Source of the DNA: an uncultured bacterium
GTDB taxonomy: Bacteria; Cyanobacteriota; Vampirovibrionia; Gastranaerophilales; Gastranaerophilaceae
DNA: 13,786 nucleotides
NCBI GenBank assembly: GCA_905211505.1
Contig: CAJMAX010000029.1
Coordinates: 1 to 13,786 of the forward strand
Reading direction: 5' to 3'
The position numbers and the translations under genes were made by a program. The stretch's first letter is position 1; each line of letters begins with the position of its first letter. Positions 1-8,896 of the stretch are shown piece by piece. The notes beneath the pieces were generated by a model. That model saw only the letters and a program-made list of their open reading frames with translations. It was not told where the DNA came from and ran no database searches.

Positions 1-5
1 ACAAT

Positions 6-47
6 ATAAGAAAGCGCGAATTAGAATTCTAATTCGCGCTTTCTTAT
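6..47. terminator. Perfect 42-bp palindrome, probable bidirectional terminator
   Basis: Positions 6-26 are the exact reverse complement of 27-47, centred on GAATTC, with a GC-rich core (GCGCG) and AAGAAAG/CTTTCTT flanks. It lies 13 bp beyond the stop codon of the leftward gene that ends at 61, so it most likely ends that transcript and perhaps a rightward one from outside the window. There is no built-in loop; an AATT turn would form. The T-run on the minus strand is cut off by the window edge, so termination is inferred from hairpin and position. Confidence 0.7.
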
Positions 48-60
48 TTATAATAAAAAT

Positions 61-372
61 TTAAGCTAATAGTTTTTCCAATAATTTTGCATCTTTTTCA
101 GCTTTTGTTTCTTGTTTAGAAATAGCAAGTTCTATTTTCTTAGAAATAGCTTTTTCCTGCTCTGTGACATATCTATCATCAACATCCAGAGATTTTACAT
201 AATCTTGAACTGTCATTAAAGAAGATGCCTGATATTTGACAAATTGAGTTCTCAAAGATTTTGCATAATCTTCTGCTGTTATCATAGATTCATCATTTGG
301 ATTATTATCATTTCTTAAAGATTTTACATACTCATCAACTGTAATTAAATTATAATCATTTCTCATAACCAT
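61..372 (-). CDS. Small hypothetical protein with three 12-residue repeats
   Basis: I do not recognise a family. The 103-residue product has three copies of the pattern [LM]-[IM]-T-[VA]-x-[DE]-Y-[VA]-K-S-L-[RD] at residues 9-20, 30-41 and 52-63 (periods 21 and 22). A Lys/Glu-rich stretch (about 68-103) follows and is probably helical. There is no signal peptide or membrane segment, so it is likely cytoplasmic. Two starts are possible: the ATG at 372, or Met3 at 366. AGGGG at 375-379 on the minus strand is only 2 nt from the first but 8 nt from the second, so 366 is the better-supported start; I list the longer frame. It is a single-gene unit, with the palindrome just past its stop. The repeats could be short helical binding motifs, but nothing visible names a partner. 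Confidence 0.7.
   Translation of the reverse strand: MVMRNDYNLITVDEYVKSLRNDNNPNDESMITAEDYAKSLRTQFVKYQASSLMTVQDYVKSLDVDDRYVTEQEKAISKKIELAISKQETKAEKDAKLLEKLLA
191..348 (-). repeat. Three direct DNA repeats (~29 bp) inside the small gene
   Basis: Copies start at 191, 257 and 320 (191-219, 257-285, 320-348), 66 and 63 bp apart, in frame. By eye copies 1 and 3 match at about 25 of 29 bases and copies 1 and 2 at about 22 of 29. Each encodes one T-x-x-[DE]-Y-x-K-S-L unit. The DNA-level similarity implies in-frame internal duplication rather than chance. Confidence 0.75.
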
Positions 373-529
373 ATCCCCTAATATCTTTTATTTCCCTTAC
401 AGATATATAAAGGTTTCATCTTCATAAAAATTGCGTAATATATCAATAAATAGTATATATTGAAACATTTCGTTACATAATAATACAGTATAAAATAAAA
501 TAAATCAACATCTACAAATAAAAACAATA

Positions 530-554
530 GTCATCCTGAACTTGGTTCAGGATC
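530..554 (+). repeat. REP-like palindromic repeat, copy 1
   Basis: A 25-nt unit whose core is a perfect 9-bp stem ATCCTGAAC / GTTCAGGAT (533-541 with 545-553) around a TTG loop, preceded by GTC and followed by C. A second copy in the opposite orientation is at 7592-7616. It is intergenic and has no good T-run, so it reads as a dispersed repeat rather than a terminator. Similar GTCATTCTGAA...TTCAGAATC units are, from memory, widespread between genes of many bacteria. Confidence 0.7.
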
Positions 555-627
555 TAATAAAAAAAACAAATTAAAACTAAATTCGTAATGACTCTTACTA
601 AAAAGAAGAATATTTAAGAAACATATC

Positions 628-655
628 TTTACATAAAGAGAAAAGAATATATATT
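628..655 (+). promoter_or_regulatory. Candidate ychF promoter
   Basis: TTTACA (628-633), 16 bp, then TATATT (650-655), each one mismatch from the sigma70 consensus. Transcription would begin near 662, giving a leader of about 54 nt. TAAAAT at 671-676 is another possible -10 but lacks a -35 at a suitable distance. Confidence 0.35.
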
Positions 656-715
656 GCAACGCATTTGGGGTAAAATTAAAGTAAAGAGAAATAGCTAAAA
701 GAGGTTGAAATATAA

Positions 716-1813
716 ATGCTTAGAACAGGAATTGTAGGATTACCAAATGTTGGGAAATCAACATTATTTAATGCACTAACAAACGCGAGAAATGCCCAAA
801 GCGCAAATTATCCGTTTTGTACCATCGAACCTAATATTGGGGTTGTAGAAGTACCGGATGAAAGACTGGCCATATTATCAAAGCTCTGTAAAGCTCAAAC
901 AATTATACCTACAGCAATTGAATTTGTTGATATTGCAGGACTTGTCAAAGGCGCAAGTAAAGGAGAAGGGCTTGGCAATCAGTTTTTGCAAAATATTAGA
1001 GAAGTTGACGCAATTATTCAAGTTGTAAGATGCTTTGATGACGAAAATACTATTCATGTGGAGGGAAAAGTTGACCCTATAAGTGATATTGAAACTATTA
1101 ATACAGAATTGGCTCTTGCAGATATGGCATCAGTAGAAAGACGTCAAGCAAGAATTGCTAAAGTCGTAAAATCCGGCGACAAGGATGCTGTTCTTGAAGA
1201 TAAAGTTCTAAAAAAATTAACAGAATTACTCTCTGATTGCACATTCATTGATATATCAAAGCACTTTGAAGAAGATGAAATCCCTGTAGTAAAAATGTTA
1301 AACTTGCTATCTACAAAGCCTGTTATATACTGTGCAAATGTATCTGAATTCGATTTAAAAAATGGTAATGATTACACAAAAAGAGTTCAAGAATATGCAA
1401 ATAGCCACGGAGCTGAAATGGTTATAATTACAGCAAAAATCGAAGAAGAACTGGCAGATTTAGGTAAAGAAGAAGCTGAAGAATATTTAAAGGAACTTGG
1501 TATTGAAGACAGCGGTATAAACAGAATGATAAAATCTGTGTATAGTCTTTTAAAACTGAGAACGTTCATTACTGCCGGAGAAAAAGAAATTCATGCCTGG
1601 ACAATTACAGCAGGTACAAAAGCTCCACAAGCGGCTGGCGTTATCCATACAGACTTCGAAAAAGGATTTATCAGAGCAGAAATCACTCCGTATAAAGATT
1701 TTGCAGAACTTGGTTCTTACAATGCCTGTAAAGAAAAAGGGGTCACAAGACTTGAAGGTAAAGACTACGTAATGCAAGATGGAGACCTTGCACATTTCAG
1801 ATTTGCAGTCTAA
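716..1813 (+). CDS. ychF: YchF/OLA1-type ribosome-associated ATPase
   Basis: Universal Obg-like P-loop protein of 365 residues, normal length for the family. The Walker A/G1 motif GLPNVGKS is at residues 8-15, the switch region NYPFCTIEPN at 31-40 and the G3 motif DIAGLVKG at 72-79. The G4 position reads NVSE (208-211) instead of NKxD, the change known to make this family prefer ATP over GTP. A coiled-coil-like region (about 130-200) follows the nucleotide site, and the C-terminal TGS domain spans about 282-365. Family members bind the ribosome in the cytoplasm and are linked to translation and stress responses. The start follows AAGAGG at 699-704 with a rather long 11-nt spacer; the MLRTGIVGLPNVGKS beginning is typical. 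It is monocistronic, with a strong terminator 20 bp after the stop. Confidence 0.97.
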   Translation: MLRTGIVGLPNVGKSTLFNALTNARNAQSANYPFCTIEPNIGVVEVPDERLAILSKLCKAQTIIPTAIEFVDIAGLVKGASKGEGLGNQFLQNIREVDAIIQVVRCFDDENTIHVEGKVDPISDIETINTELALADMASVERRQARIAKVVKSGDKDAVLEDKVLKKLTELLSDCTFIDISKHFEEDEIPVVKMLNLLSTKPVIYCANVSEFDLKNGNDYTKRVQEYANSHGAEMVIITAKIEEELADLGKEEAEEYLKELGIEDSGINRMIKSVYSLLKLRTFITAGEKEIHAWTITAGTKAPQAAGVIHTDFEKGFIRAEITPYKDFAELGSYNACKEKGVTRLEGKDYVMQDGDLAHFRFAV

Positions 1814-1833
1814 GAAACAAAAATAATAATTTT

Positions 1834-1879
1834 GCAAAGACGCGAGACTTTAAATAAATGTCTCGCGTCTTTGCTTTTT
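1834..1879 (+). terminator. Rho-independent terminator of ychF
   Basis: GCAAAGACGCGAGAC (1834-1848) pairs perfectly with GTCTCGCGTCTTTGC (1860-1874), a 15-bp stem with an 11-nt loop, followed by TTTTTA. It lies between ychF and the convergent GH13 gene (stop at 1893). The minus-strand side has only a weak T-run, so it is mainly a rightward terminator. Confidence 0.9.
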
Positions 1880-1892
1880 ATATCATAAATGT

Positions 1893-4800
1893 TTATTTAA
1901 TGATTGCCAATCTTTTCCCTTGCTGAGATTCTTTTGTTTCATACGCGTTTATTACTGCAGTTGAAGGTTGCGTATTATACAAACCGGTAAAAGTCAATGG
2001 TTGATTTTCCGGAGCATGATAAAGAATAAGTGTAGTATCATCTACAGTAATTCTGCCATCTCCACTGCCGTGTTTTAAGAAATACTTGCCATCTAACTCA
2101 TTAACATAATAAACATCATTCTCATCTTTTGCATTAACAAATTTTGTTCCATTTTTTAACCCAGGTATACCAACACCATCTGCACCATCACAAAATACTG
2201 TATGCTCATTACCATTTGCATCTTTTTGAGTTTCAAAATTAAGCTTAATAGAATCCATAGTTAATTTCTGCGGAGAATAATATTTTTCATAGTCAGAATG
2301 CAAACCGGATGGATTTAAAACAGATATTGCCATCCTACCATCAGTACTTTGCCTGAAAATAACAGGAACTTTGAAATTATTACCATCATTATACGCATCT
2401 TTAGCATCCTGCAAAGGAAGCATAAATGGAGCGCCATTATTCAAAGCATTGCATTTTGGATTCTTACGGAGTGACATTATCTCATTAAATTCTTTTTTGT
2501 GTTTTGCAATAAAGTCTTTATACTTTTTATTGCCAACCTCAGCCCACTCATCATGAACTCTCTGGCGCCCCTGTAAATACATATTTTTTGTCTTAGAATC
2601 ATAACCGGTTGCTCCGACATCATCACCATCAAATAATGTTGGCATGCCAGGTAGAGCAACCAAATACTTCATCATTCCCAACAATTTTGAAATTGCAGGA
2701 TCTAACGCTTTTTCAAAAGCATCTTTTTCGAAATTATTTCCAAATTCCGGAGGAAGTCTAAAGCCATAAAGAGCTCTAGCCTGTTCTAAAGCCATATGAA
2801 TAGATACATCAAAAGGTTTTATACCAAATGCATCCGCATCAAAGTTTTTACCCATATATTTACCACGGGATAAATCTGAAACAGATTGAGATATTGCTTT
2901 GAATGCAGCATTAAACTTTTCATCAGGGAAATTATTCTCCGGATTTGATTTATAATCATTTAAGACATCAATAAATGCTTTTCTCAACGCATACCCCATT
3001 GCAATTGCTTTTGGAGAAATCGCTGAAAAATCATAATTATTAACATCATTTGGATTAACATAATCAAAGAAATTATTATTAATCATCTTATAAGCTTTTA
3101 AGCGATTTTCATAATTTTCTTTGTAATTCAAATCTGTGTAGAACATACCCATATCCAGAGCTGCACAATGAAGAGCTCGCGGTTTATCATGATTACCAAT
3201 AAAAGTATATGAATACATTAAAGAATCCAATGAACCAGATTTAAAATACGGGTCATTTCCTCCTACCATTTTTTCAAACAGCAAACGCTGCAAATAGTTA
3301 CTATCTTCCCAGGATGAACCGTCTTCAAAACATTTTGTAAACATCTTAGCAATATCAGTAAAGAAGTAAGAATAATTTGCTGTAGACGTCATTCCTGTTT
3401 CTCTCTGGAATTTTGTAACAATATCAGAATATTTTGAGAATTTGTTAGAATGATAACCAAGTCCCATATCATGCAAAGTCTTTTCATCCGTTATCTCTGC
3501 AACAGTATATGCATTTGGATTTTTAGCAATTACTCCCTGTGTAAATTTTTTCCAGAAGTCAATTACACTTTGCCACGTATATTCAAAATTAGTATTTCCA
3601 TTTCGCAAAGCCTCAACATCAGCAATATCTTTTGTTGCATCAATTCTCCAGTCTAATCCGGCCTGCGTTTTATCAATAATCAAATCTGCAAGTTGATAAC
3701 TATGGACATTAGTATCTTTTAAAGTTTTAACCAAACTTTCAATAAGTTCACTATTTAAAGAGGTATCAAGATGTTTTATTCCCTTACGCATAGCAGAAAT
3801 CACCATTTTTGCCTCATCTTGAGGTGAAGATGGATTAGATATTCCCAAAGTCTCAAGTGAGACCTGCTTCAAAGCTTTGTAATCATATGATAATTCTCCG
3901 CTTCTTCTATCAATTGCAACATCAATATCAGGAGCTAAAGACTTAATTACCGCAAATTTAGCAATAGTTTGAGTTACTATAGGTAAAACATATTTACCAA
4001 ATTCTGTAACATCCTTACCATCAAACAATTTACTTTGTTCCGGCAACAAAGTATCTACAAGTTCTAAAACAGTTGAAGCATAATCTGCCATTTCTTTTGC
4101 ATATAACTCGTCCATCTGTTCATACGTCTTTTTATATTCAGCCGGTAAGTTTTTATTTCCTGCTTTGTATAAATTGTATCTTGGCACACCTATTTCAGAG
4201 GAAACATTTGCTCTTTTTGAAATCAAAGGAGACGATAATACTGAAACTAAATTATCGCCAAACTCAAATGAATCAAGAGGGGTATTCATCAAACCTTCAA
4301 GAATCTGAGCTTTTTTATTATCTTCAGATAGTGGACGTTTACTCTTATACATACAAAACAAGACATTTTCAACTTCTCTTTTGCTAAGCTGAGCCTTCAA
4401 TGATTCAGGGAAAACTTTGCCATCTGCTTTTTTCATAATTTGAGAATATACAAGTGATGGGTTGTCCGCATCTATATTTTTTAACTGTTGAGCAATTGAA
4501 ACCCTTAAAATATCATCAGTTTTTTGAGTCCAATACTGCCCTGAGGTGATTGCATAATCCTGAACCTGCATATTACCTCTTATCATTTTTTGCATTTCCT
4601 GCTTACGTTCTTGCGGCTTAAAGTTTTTCAAAACCTTTGTATCTGCATTTGAAAACACAAAATTTAATTTCGCAATATCCGGATTTGCATCCCAGGTTTC
4701 AAAACCACTTTCGAATTTTCCTTCCACCTCAAAGTTTTGGAATTTAGATAATATTCTTGCAGCTTCAGGGTCATTTAATCTTATAAACCCATGTTGACTG

Positions 4801-6062
4801 GATTTATTATATTGATTTAAAACTTTGATATTAAAATTGTACACTTCAGGATCAATTTCGAATGCATAAGGCATAATTGAATCATTATGAGTATGCAAGT
4901 TGTATACATTATCTGTACTCATTTTTGAATATGTTTTAATCAGTGAGCGGGTATCTGTCTTTTCAGAGTCAGAAACAAGTCGTCTATCAAAAAACTGGAT
5001 ATATGTAGGTTTCTTAGAATCATACATAGGATTTTTCTTAATTGAAACATGCCCGATTGCATTCTGATTATAAACATATGGAGAGTTTACAATCTTATGT
5101 GATATATACTTTTTATTTTTTCCAAATACCCCCATAGCCAAAGGGCCGTCTTTAATTCCAGAAGCTTTAAACCAGTTATAAAATGGTGATTTTTCACCCC
5201 ATTTTAACAAATGTTTGAAATGAACACCTTCTAAACCTTCATTAACAAATGCTCCATCTGAAACAAAGTTTAAACCATGTGCAAACATTTTTCTTTGCAA
5301 TGAAGCATAGTTATTTATATTTCCTAATGAACTTGCCATTTGAAAACAATTTTTATTCCAATATGCATGGGCAGAAAAATCATCATCTGTAAAAATAGGA
5401 AGAGATATAATTCTGCTATAGCCATCATATTCGCCGTTATCAATAGCTGTTTCCAGTCCTGCAAGAGTTCCGCCAAATTTATTGGCAATAGTTTTAATTC
5501 CGTTTTCGCCGCGTTTTGCTAATTCTTCATCTTTAATAATCACATTATAGTCATTATATACATATCCTACTTTTTGAGAATCTATAATGACTAACTTCAT
5601 AGAACCGCCACGCGAAATATCAGATTTTGATGGCAAAACAATATTAAAAATGGATCGACCATCATTATTGAAACTTCTCTCATCAATAGAATCGCCGGCA
5701 TCTATTCTTGTTTTGGTATACCCGTTTTTCTTGTCAACAACGACATAATGATATGCGAAAGGGGTATTGTCATCTATACCGTAAGTTCTTGCCAAATCAA
5801 TACGATTTGAACCCGGTGACATTTTGTAACGGTCAGCACCCTTTTTTGAATAAATTTTACCTGTTGAAAAATAATTGTTATAAGAGTCTTTATCCAACCT
5901 AAACAACTCTAAATAACAATCCTCTTTGTCCTCATCATAAGGATAAGCAAATTCAACTTCTTTAAATCCGTCTTCGGATTTTTCAACTTTAAAACCACCA
6001 AAAGCTATGTTTTGCTTTTGAATCTCCGCATTATTTTTCCCTAAATTTAAACTTACTTTCAC
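1893..6062 (-). CDS. Giant GH13 alpha-amylase-family protein with insertions
   Basis: The 1389-residue protein has GH13 landmarks: a beta-rich N-terminal domain (about 15-150, CBM48/E-set-like), a region-I-like segment SDGAFVNEG (268-276) followed by SPFYNWF (292-298), a PDIAKLNF segment (461-468), region II WRIDATKD (805-812, nucleophile D808), region III TVAEITD (853-859, acid/base E856), region IV FIGNHD (954-959, D959), LPGMPTLFDGDD (1137-1148) and a C-terminal beta domain (about 1230-1389). All three catalytic acids are present, so an active alpha-glucan hydrolase or transferase is likely; the exact reaction cannot be read. No signal peptide is seen, so probably cytoplasmic. It is more than twice the usual family length because regions I and II are about 540 residues apart and about 180 residues separate NHD from LPGMP. 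The start is GTG, fixed by AAGGAG six nt upstream; no nearby ATG fits better. It stands alone, divergent from ahcY. Confidence 0.85.
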   Translation of the reverse strand: MKVSLNLGKNNAEIQKQNIAFGGFKVEKSEDGFKEVEFAYPYDEDKEDCYLELFRLDKDSYNNYFSTGKIYSKKGADRYKMSPGSNRIDLARTYGIDDNTPFAYHYVVVDKKNGYTKTRIDAGDSIDERSFNNDGRSIFNIVLPSKSDISRGGSMKLVIIDSQKVGYVYNDYNVIIKDEELAKRGENGIKTIANKFGGTLAGLETAIDNGEYDGYSRIISLPIFTDDDFSAHAYWNKNCFQMASSLGNINNYASLQRKMFAHGLNFVSDGAFVNEGLEGVHFKHLLKWGEKSPFYNWFKASGIKDGPLAMGVFGKNKKYISHKIVNSPYVYNQNAIGHVSIKKNPMYDSKKPTYIQFFDRRLVSDSEKTDTRSLIKTYSKMSTDNVYNLHTHNDSIMPYAFEIDPEVYNFNIKVLNQYNKSSQHGFIRLNDPEAARILSKFQNFEVEGKFESGFETWDANPDIAKLNFVFSNADTKVLKNFKPQERKQEMQKMIRGNMQVQDYAITSGQYWTQKTDDILRVSIAQQLKNIDADNPSLVYSQIMKKADGKVFPESLKAQLSKREVENVLFCMYKSKRPLSEDNKKAQILEGLMNTPLDSFEFGDNLVSVLSSPLISKRANVSSEIGVPRYNLYKAGNKNLPAEYKKTYEQMDELYAKEMADYASTVLELVDTLLPEQSKLFDGKDVTEFGKYVLPIVTQTIAKFAVIKSLAPDIDVAIDRRSGELSYDYKALKQVSLETLGISNPSSPQDEAKMVISAMRKGIKHLDTSLNSELIESLVKTLKDTNVHSYQLADLIIDKTQAGLDWRIDATKDIADVEALRNGNTNFEYTWQSVIDFWKKFTQGVIAKNPNAYTVAEITDEKTLHDMGLGYHSNKFSKYSDIVTKFQRETGMTSTANYSYFFTDIAKMFTKCFEDGSSWEDSNYLQRLLFEKMVGGNDPYFKSGSLDSLMYSYTFIGNHDKPRALHCAALDMGMFYTDLNYKENYENRLKAYKMINNNFFDYVNPNDVNNYDFSAISPKAIAMGYALRKAFIDVLNDYKSNPENNFPDEKFNAAFKAISQSVSDLSRGKYMGKNFDADAFGIKPFDVSIHMALEQARALYGFRLPPEFGNNFEKDAFEKALDPAISKLLGMMKYLVALPGMPTLFDGDDVGATGYDSKTKNMYLQGRQRVHDEWAEVGNKKYKDFIAKHKKEFNEIMSLRKNPKCNALNNGAPFMLPLQDAKDAYNDGNNFKVPVIFRQSTDGRMAISVLNPSGLHSDYEKYYSPQKLTMDSIKLNFETQKDANGNEHTVFCDGADGVGIPGLKNGTKFVNAKDENDVYYVNELDGKYFLKHGSGDGRITVDDTTLILYHAPENQPLTFTGLYNTQPSTAVINAYETKESQQGKRLAIIK

Positions 6063-6068
6063 ACAACA

Positions 6069-6074
6069 CTCCTT
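6069..6074 (-). promoter_or_regulatory. RBS fixing the GTG start of the GH13 gene
   Basis: AAGGAG on the minus strand lies 6 nt before GTG (6060-6062). It sits within a small perfect palindrome, ACACT-AAGG-AGTGT (6066-6079), so the first four SD bases would be in the loop if the hairpin is transcribed. Confidence 0.7.
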
Positions 6075-6081
6075 AGTGTCA

Positions 6082-6090
6082 ATTATAACA
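6082..6090 (-). promoter_or_regulatory. Extended -10 promoter of the GH13 gene
   Basis: The minus strand reads TGTTATAAT, a full TGn extended -10 with a consensus hexamer (6082-6087). No good -35 is present at 16-18 bp, as expected for extended -10 promoters. The start site would be near 6075, giving a leader of only about 13 nt that begins almost at the ribosome binding site. Confidence 0.5.
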
Positions 6091-6181
6091 ATTCTAAAAA
6101 TATTTTTTTGTCACATGGGTTATTTTTATTAAGAAAAATTTACATAACAAAAGGATAATTAGAATTAATAGATTTATAAGC

Positions 6182-7507
<1,326 letters not shown>

Positions 7508-7535
7508 ACAACTTTATAAACAACTCCGAAAAAAC

Positions 7536-7637
7536 TTATATACAAAATTAACTAGAAAATTAGTTGAATTTATGAGACCTAATTTTTTATAGATTCTGAA
7601 ACAAGTTCAGAATGACAAAAATAAATTTTGTATATAA
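7536..7637. repeat. 14-bp inverted repeats flanking a REP-like unit
   Basis: TTATATACAAAATT (7536-7549) is the exact reverse complement of 7624-7637, enclosing 74 bp that contain the REP-like repeat at 7592-7616. No transposase is present and any target duplication would be just 2 bp (AC on both sides), so this may be a MITE-like relic or a long-range RNA stem in the ahcY 3' region. Confidence 0.5.
7592..7616 (-). repeat. REP-like palindromic repeat, copy 2 (inverted)
   Basis: Read on the minus strand it matches copy 1 (530-554) at 22 of 25 positions. Two of the three differences are a paired change: the C-G pair at unit positions 6/22 of copy 1 is T-A here, keeping the stem. The third opens the innermost pair, leaving an 8-bp stem with a 5-nt loop. 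Confidence 0.7.
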
Positions 7638-7642
7638 ACCAC

Positions 7643-7685
7643 AAAATACTAGCCTTTGAAAATAAATTCAAAGGCTAGTATTTTT
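7643..7685. terminator. Bidirectional terminator between ahcY and TerC-like gene
   Basis: An 18-bp perfect stem (7643-7660 with 7667-7684) with loop AATAAA. TTTTT closes the plus side and AAAA (7643-7646) gives a T-run on the minus side, so it can stop both convergent transcripts. Confidence 0.9.
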
Positions 7686-7708
7686 ATATTTAATTTGATA
7701 TTTCCGAT

Positions 7709-8767
7709 TTAATTATTTATTTCACCTTGTTTTGCTATTTTTTTATTATGAATAATTGAAGAAATTAAAGCTGCAACAATAAAGAATAAACCTATTAACC
7801 CAGTTACCACTTCTGGAACTTCTTTTACTGTAGTAATAAGCATTATGATTGCAAGAGCGCCTATAGCCCAGTGAGCACCGTGCTCAAGATATAAAAATTT
7901 TGCTAATGTCTTTGTTTCAACAAGCATTATAGTTAAAGATCTCACAAACATAGCACCTATCGCAAGCCCAATTGTAATAATAATTACATCATTACTCAAC
8001 GCAAATGCTCCTAACACCCCATCTAATGAAAATGACGCATCAATCAATTCCAAATATATAAAACTTATTAACCCGGCACACTTAACAGAATCAGCTGCAC
8101 ATTGAGCCATTCTCATTTCTTCGTGTCGTTCCAAGAAATGAGAAACACCATCTATAGCTAAAAACGTCACAATTCCTGAAATTCCTGATAAAATTACAGG
8201 AATTTTCTCAGCTGATGGAATAAAATTCTGTAAGAATACTACAACTAACAACGAAATTATGACTTCAATACCTTTTATATGATCCAGGTGAGATAGCGGA
8301 GATTCAATAAATTTAATCCAGTGAACATTTTTTTCATGATTAAAAAAGTAGTTAAGAAACAACATAATCAAAAACATCCCGCCAAAAGTAACAATAGGCG
8401 CATGTGTTTCATGCAAATAATGAGCATATTTGTCAGAATCTGTTAAGGCAATATTTGTAACCGTAAGCATATCTAATTTTGCAAAAATTGAAACTACTAG
8501 AATTGGGAACACAAATCGCATCCCAAAAACAGCGATAGCAATACCCCAGGTTAAAAACCTGTGACGCCAAACTTCAGACATATGCTCTAGTTTCATTGCA
8601 TTTACTACGGCATTATCAAAAGACAAGCTTGTCTCTAATATTGCTAAAATTGCCGCAATAAAAATACAAAGTAACCCTGTACCATGGTGAACATGTTCAC
8701 CCCATAAATAAGCAAAAATAAATCCAAATATGGTTACAAGATAGGAACCAATAAAATATTTATGCAT
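7709..8767 (-). CDS. TerC/DUF475-type integral membrane protein
   Basis: A 352-residue polytopic membrane protein, resembling the DUF475 branch of the TerC superfamily. Two acidic membrane motifs, ETSLSFDNAVVNA (45-57) and ELIDASFSLDGVLGAFA (240-256), look like the repeated half-sites of TerC proteins, with conserved Asp residues in the membrane. Hydrophobic segments occur at roughly 6-22, 31-46, 74-95, 125-142, 166-182, 190-207, 230-255, 258-282, 299-313 and 318-339. His-rich loops (for example HVHH at 25-28) are notable. TerC relatives have been linked to metal ion handling and tellurite resistance; the substrate here is unknown. I start at the ATG at 8767 because AGAGGA (8773-8778) lies 5 nt upstream. 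A longer frame to 8809 would add 14 residues (MYYYVVVLVKKRII) that include this SD region and look spurious. Confidence 0.88.
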   Translation of the reverse strand: MHKYFIGSYLVTIFGFIFAYLWGEHVHHGTGLLCIFIAAILAILETSLSFDNAVVNAMKLEHMSEVWRHRFLTWGIAIAVFGMRFVFPILVVSIFAKLDMLTVTNIALTDSDKYAHYLHETHAPIVTFGGMFLIMLFLNYFFNHEKNVHWIKFIESPLSHLDHIKGIEVIISLLVVVFLQNFIPSAEKIPVILSGISGIVTFLAIDGVSHFLERHEEMRMAQCAADSVKCAGLISFIYLELIDASFSLDGVLGAFALSNDVIIITIGLAIGAMFVRSLTIMLVETKTLAKFLYLEHGAHWAIGALAIIMLITTVKEVPEVVTGLIGLFFIVAALISSIIHNKKIAKQGEINN

Positions 8768-8772
8768 AATAA

Positions 8773-8778
8773 TCCTCT
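8773..8778 (-). promoter_or_regulatory. RBS deciding the start of the TerC-like gene
   Basis: AGAGGA on the minus strand, 5 nt before the ATG at 8767. No comparable SD precedes the alternative ATG at 8809. Confidence 0.7.
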
Positions 8779-8838
8779 TTTTTACTAATACTACAACATA
8801 ATAATACACGAAAACCGAACAAAAGTTATCATTTAAAC

Positions 8839-8881
8839 ATTGTAAAAGAGCTACCTAAGATTTTGGCAGCTCTTTTACAAT
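8839..8881 (-). terminator. Terminator of the secreted-paralog unit
   Basis: Left arm 8839-8855 pairs with 8865-8881 (17 positions, one A/C mismatch, loop of 9 nt), built on TTGTAAAAGAGCT / AGCTCTTTTACAA. It lies 15 bp past the stop of the leftward gene ending at 8897. The run after the stem on the minus strand (GTTTAAAT) is a poor T-tract, so efficiency is uncertain. Confidence 0.65.
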
Positions 8882-8896
8882 AAACTCTTATATATT

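Larger units (their letters stand above)
373..715. other. Gene-free interval between divergent genes
   Basis: This 343-bp, strongly AT-rich interval separates the leftward repeat protein from rightward ychF. It holds no ORF of useful length in either direction (the best I see is a 9-codon frame near 587). Its contents are the REP-like hairpin repeat at 530-554 and a candidate ychF promoter at 628-655. The promoter of the leftward gene should also lie here, but only weak TATATA-like candidates near 403-409 are visible. Confidence 0.6.

Noticed and set aside
191..348. CRISPR-like array from the three spaced repeats
   Set aside because: The repeats differ from each other, are in frame, encode a clear protein motif, and the 'spacers' are coding.
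654..676. TTGCAA...TAAAAT as the ychF promoter
   Set aside because: The spacer is only 11 bp, too short for sigma70; TTTACA-N16-TATATT just upstream fits better.
1550..1837. Leftward 95-codon frame antisense to ychF
   Set aside because: It lies inside a certain gene, has atypical composition (Cys/Phe-rich) and crosses the ychF terminator.
4490..4520. DDILRVS (residues 516-522) as GH13 region II with the nucleophile replaced by Ser, i.e. a dead enzyme
   Set aside because: A much better region II, WRIDATKD at residues 805-812, followed by VAEITD and NHD, shows an intact catalytic triad further on.
8768..8809. N-terminal extension of the TerC-like protein (MYYYVVVLVKKRII)
   Set aside because: It overlaps the good SD for the ATG at 8767 and has no SD of its own.
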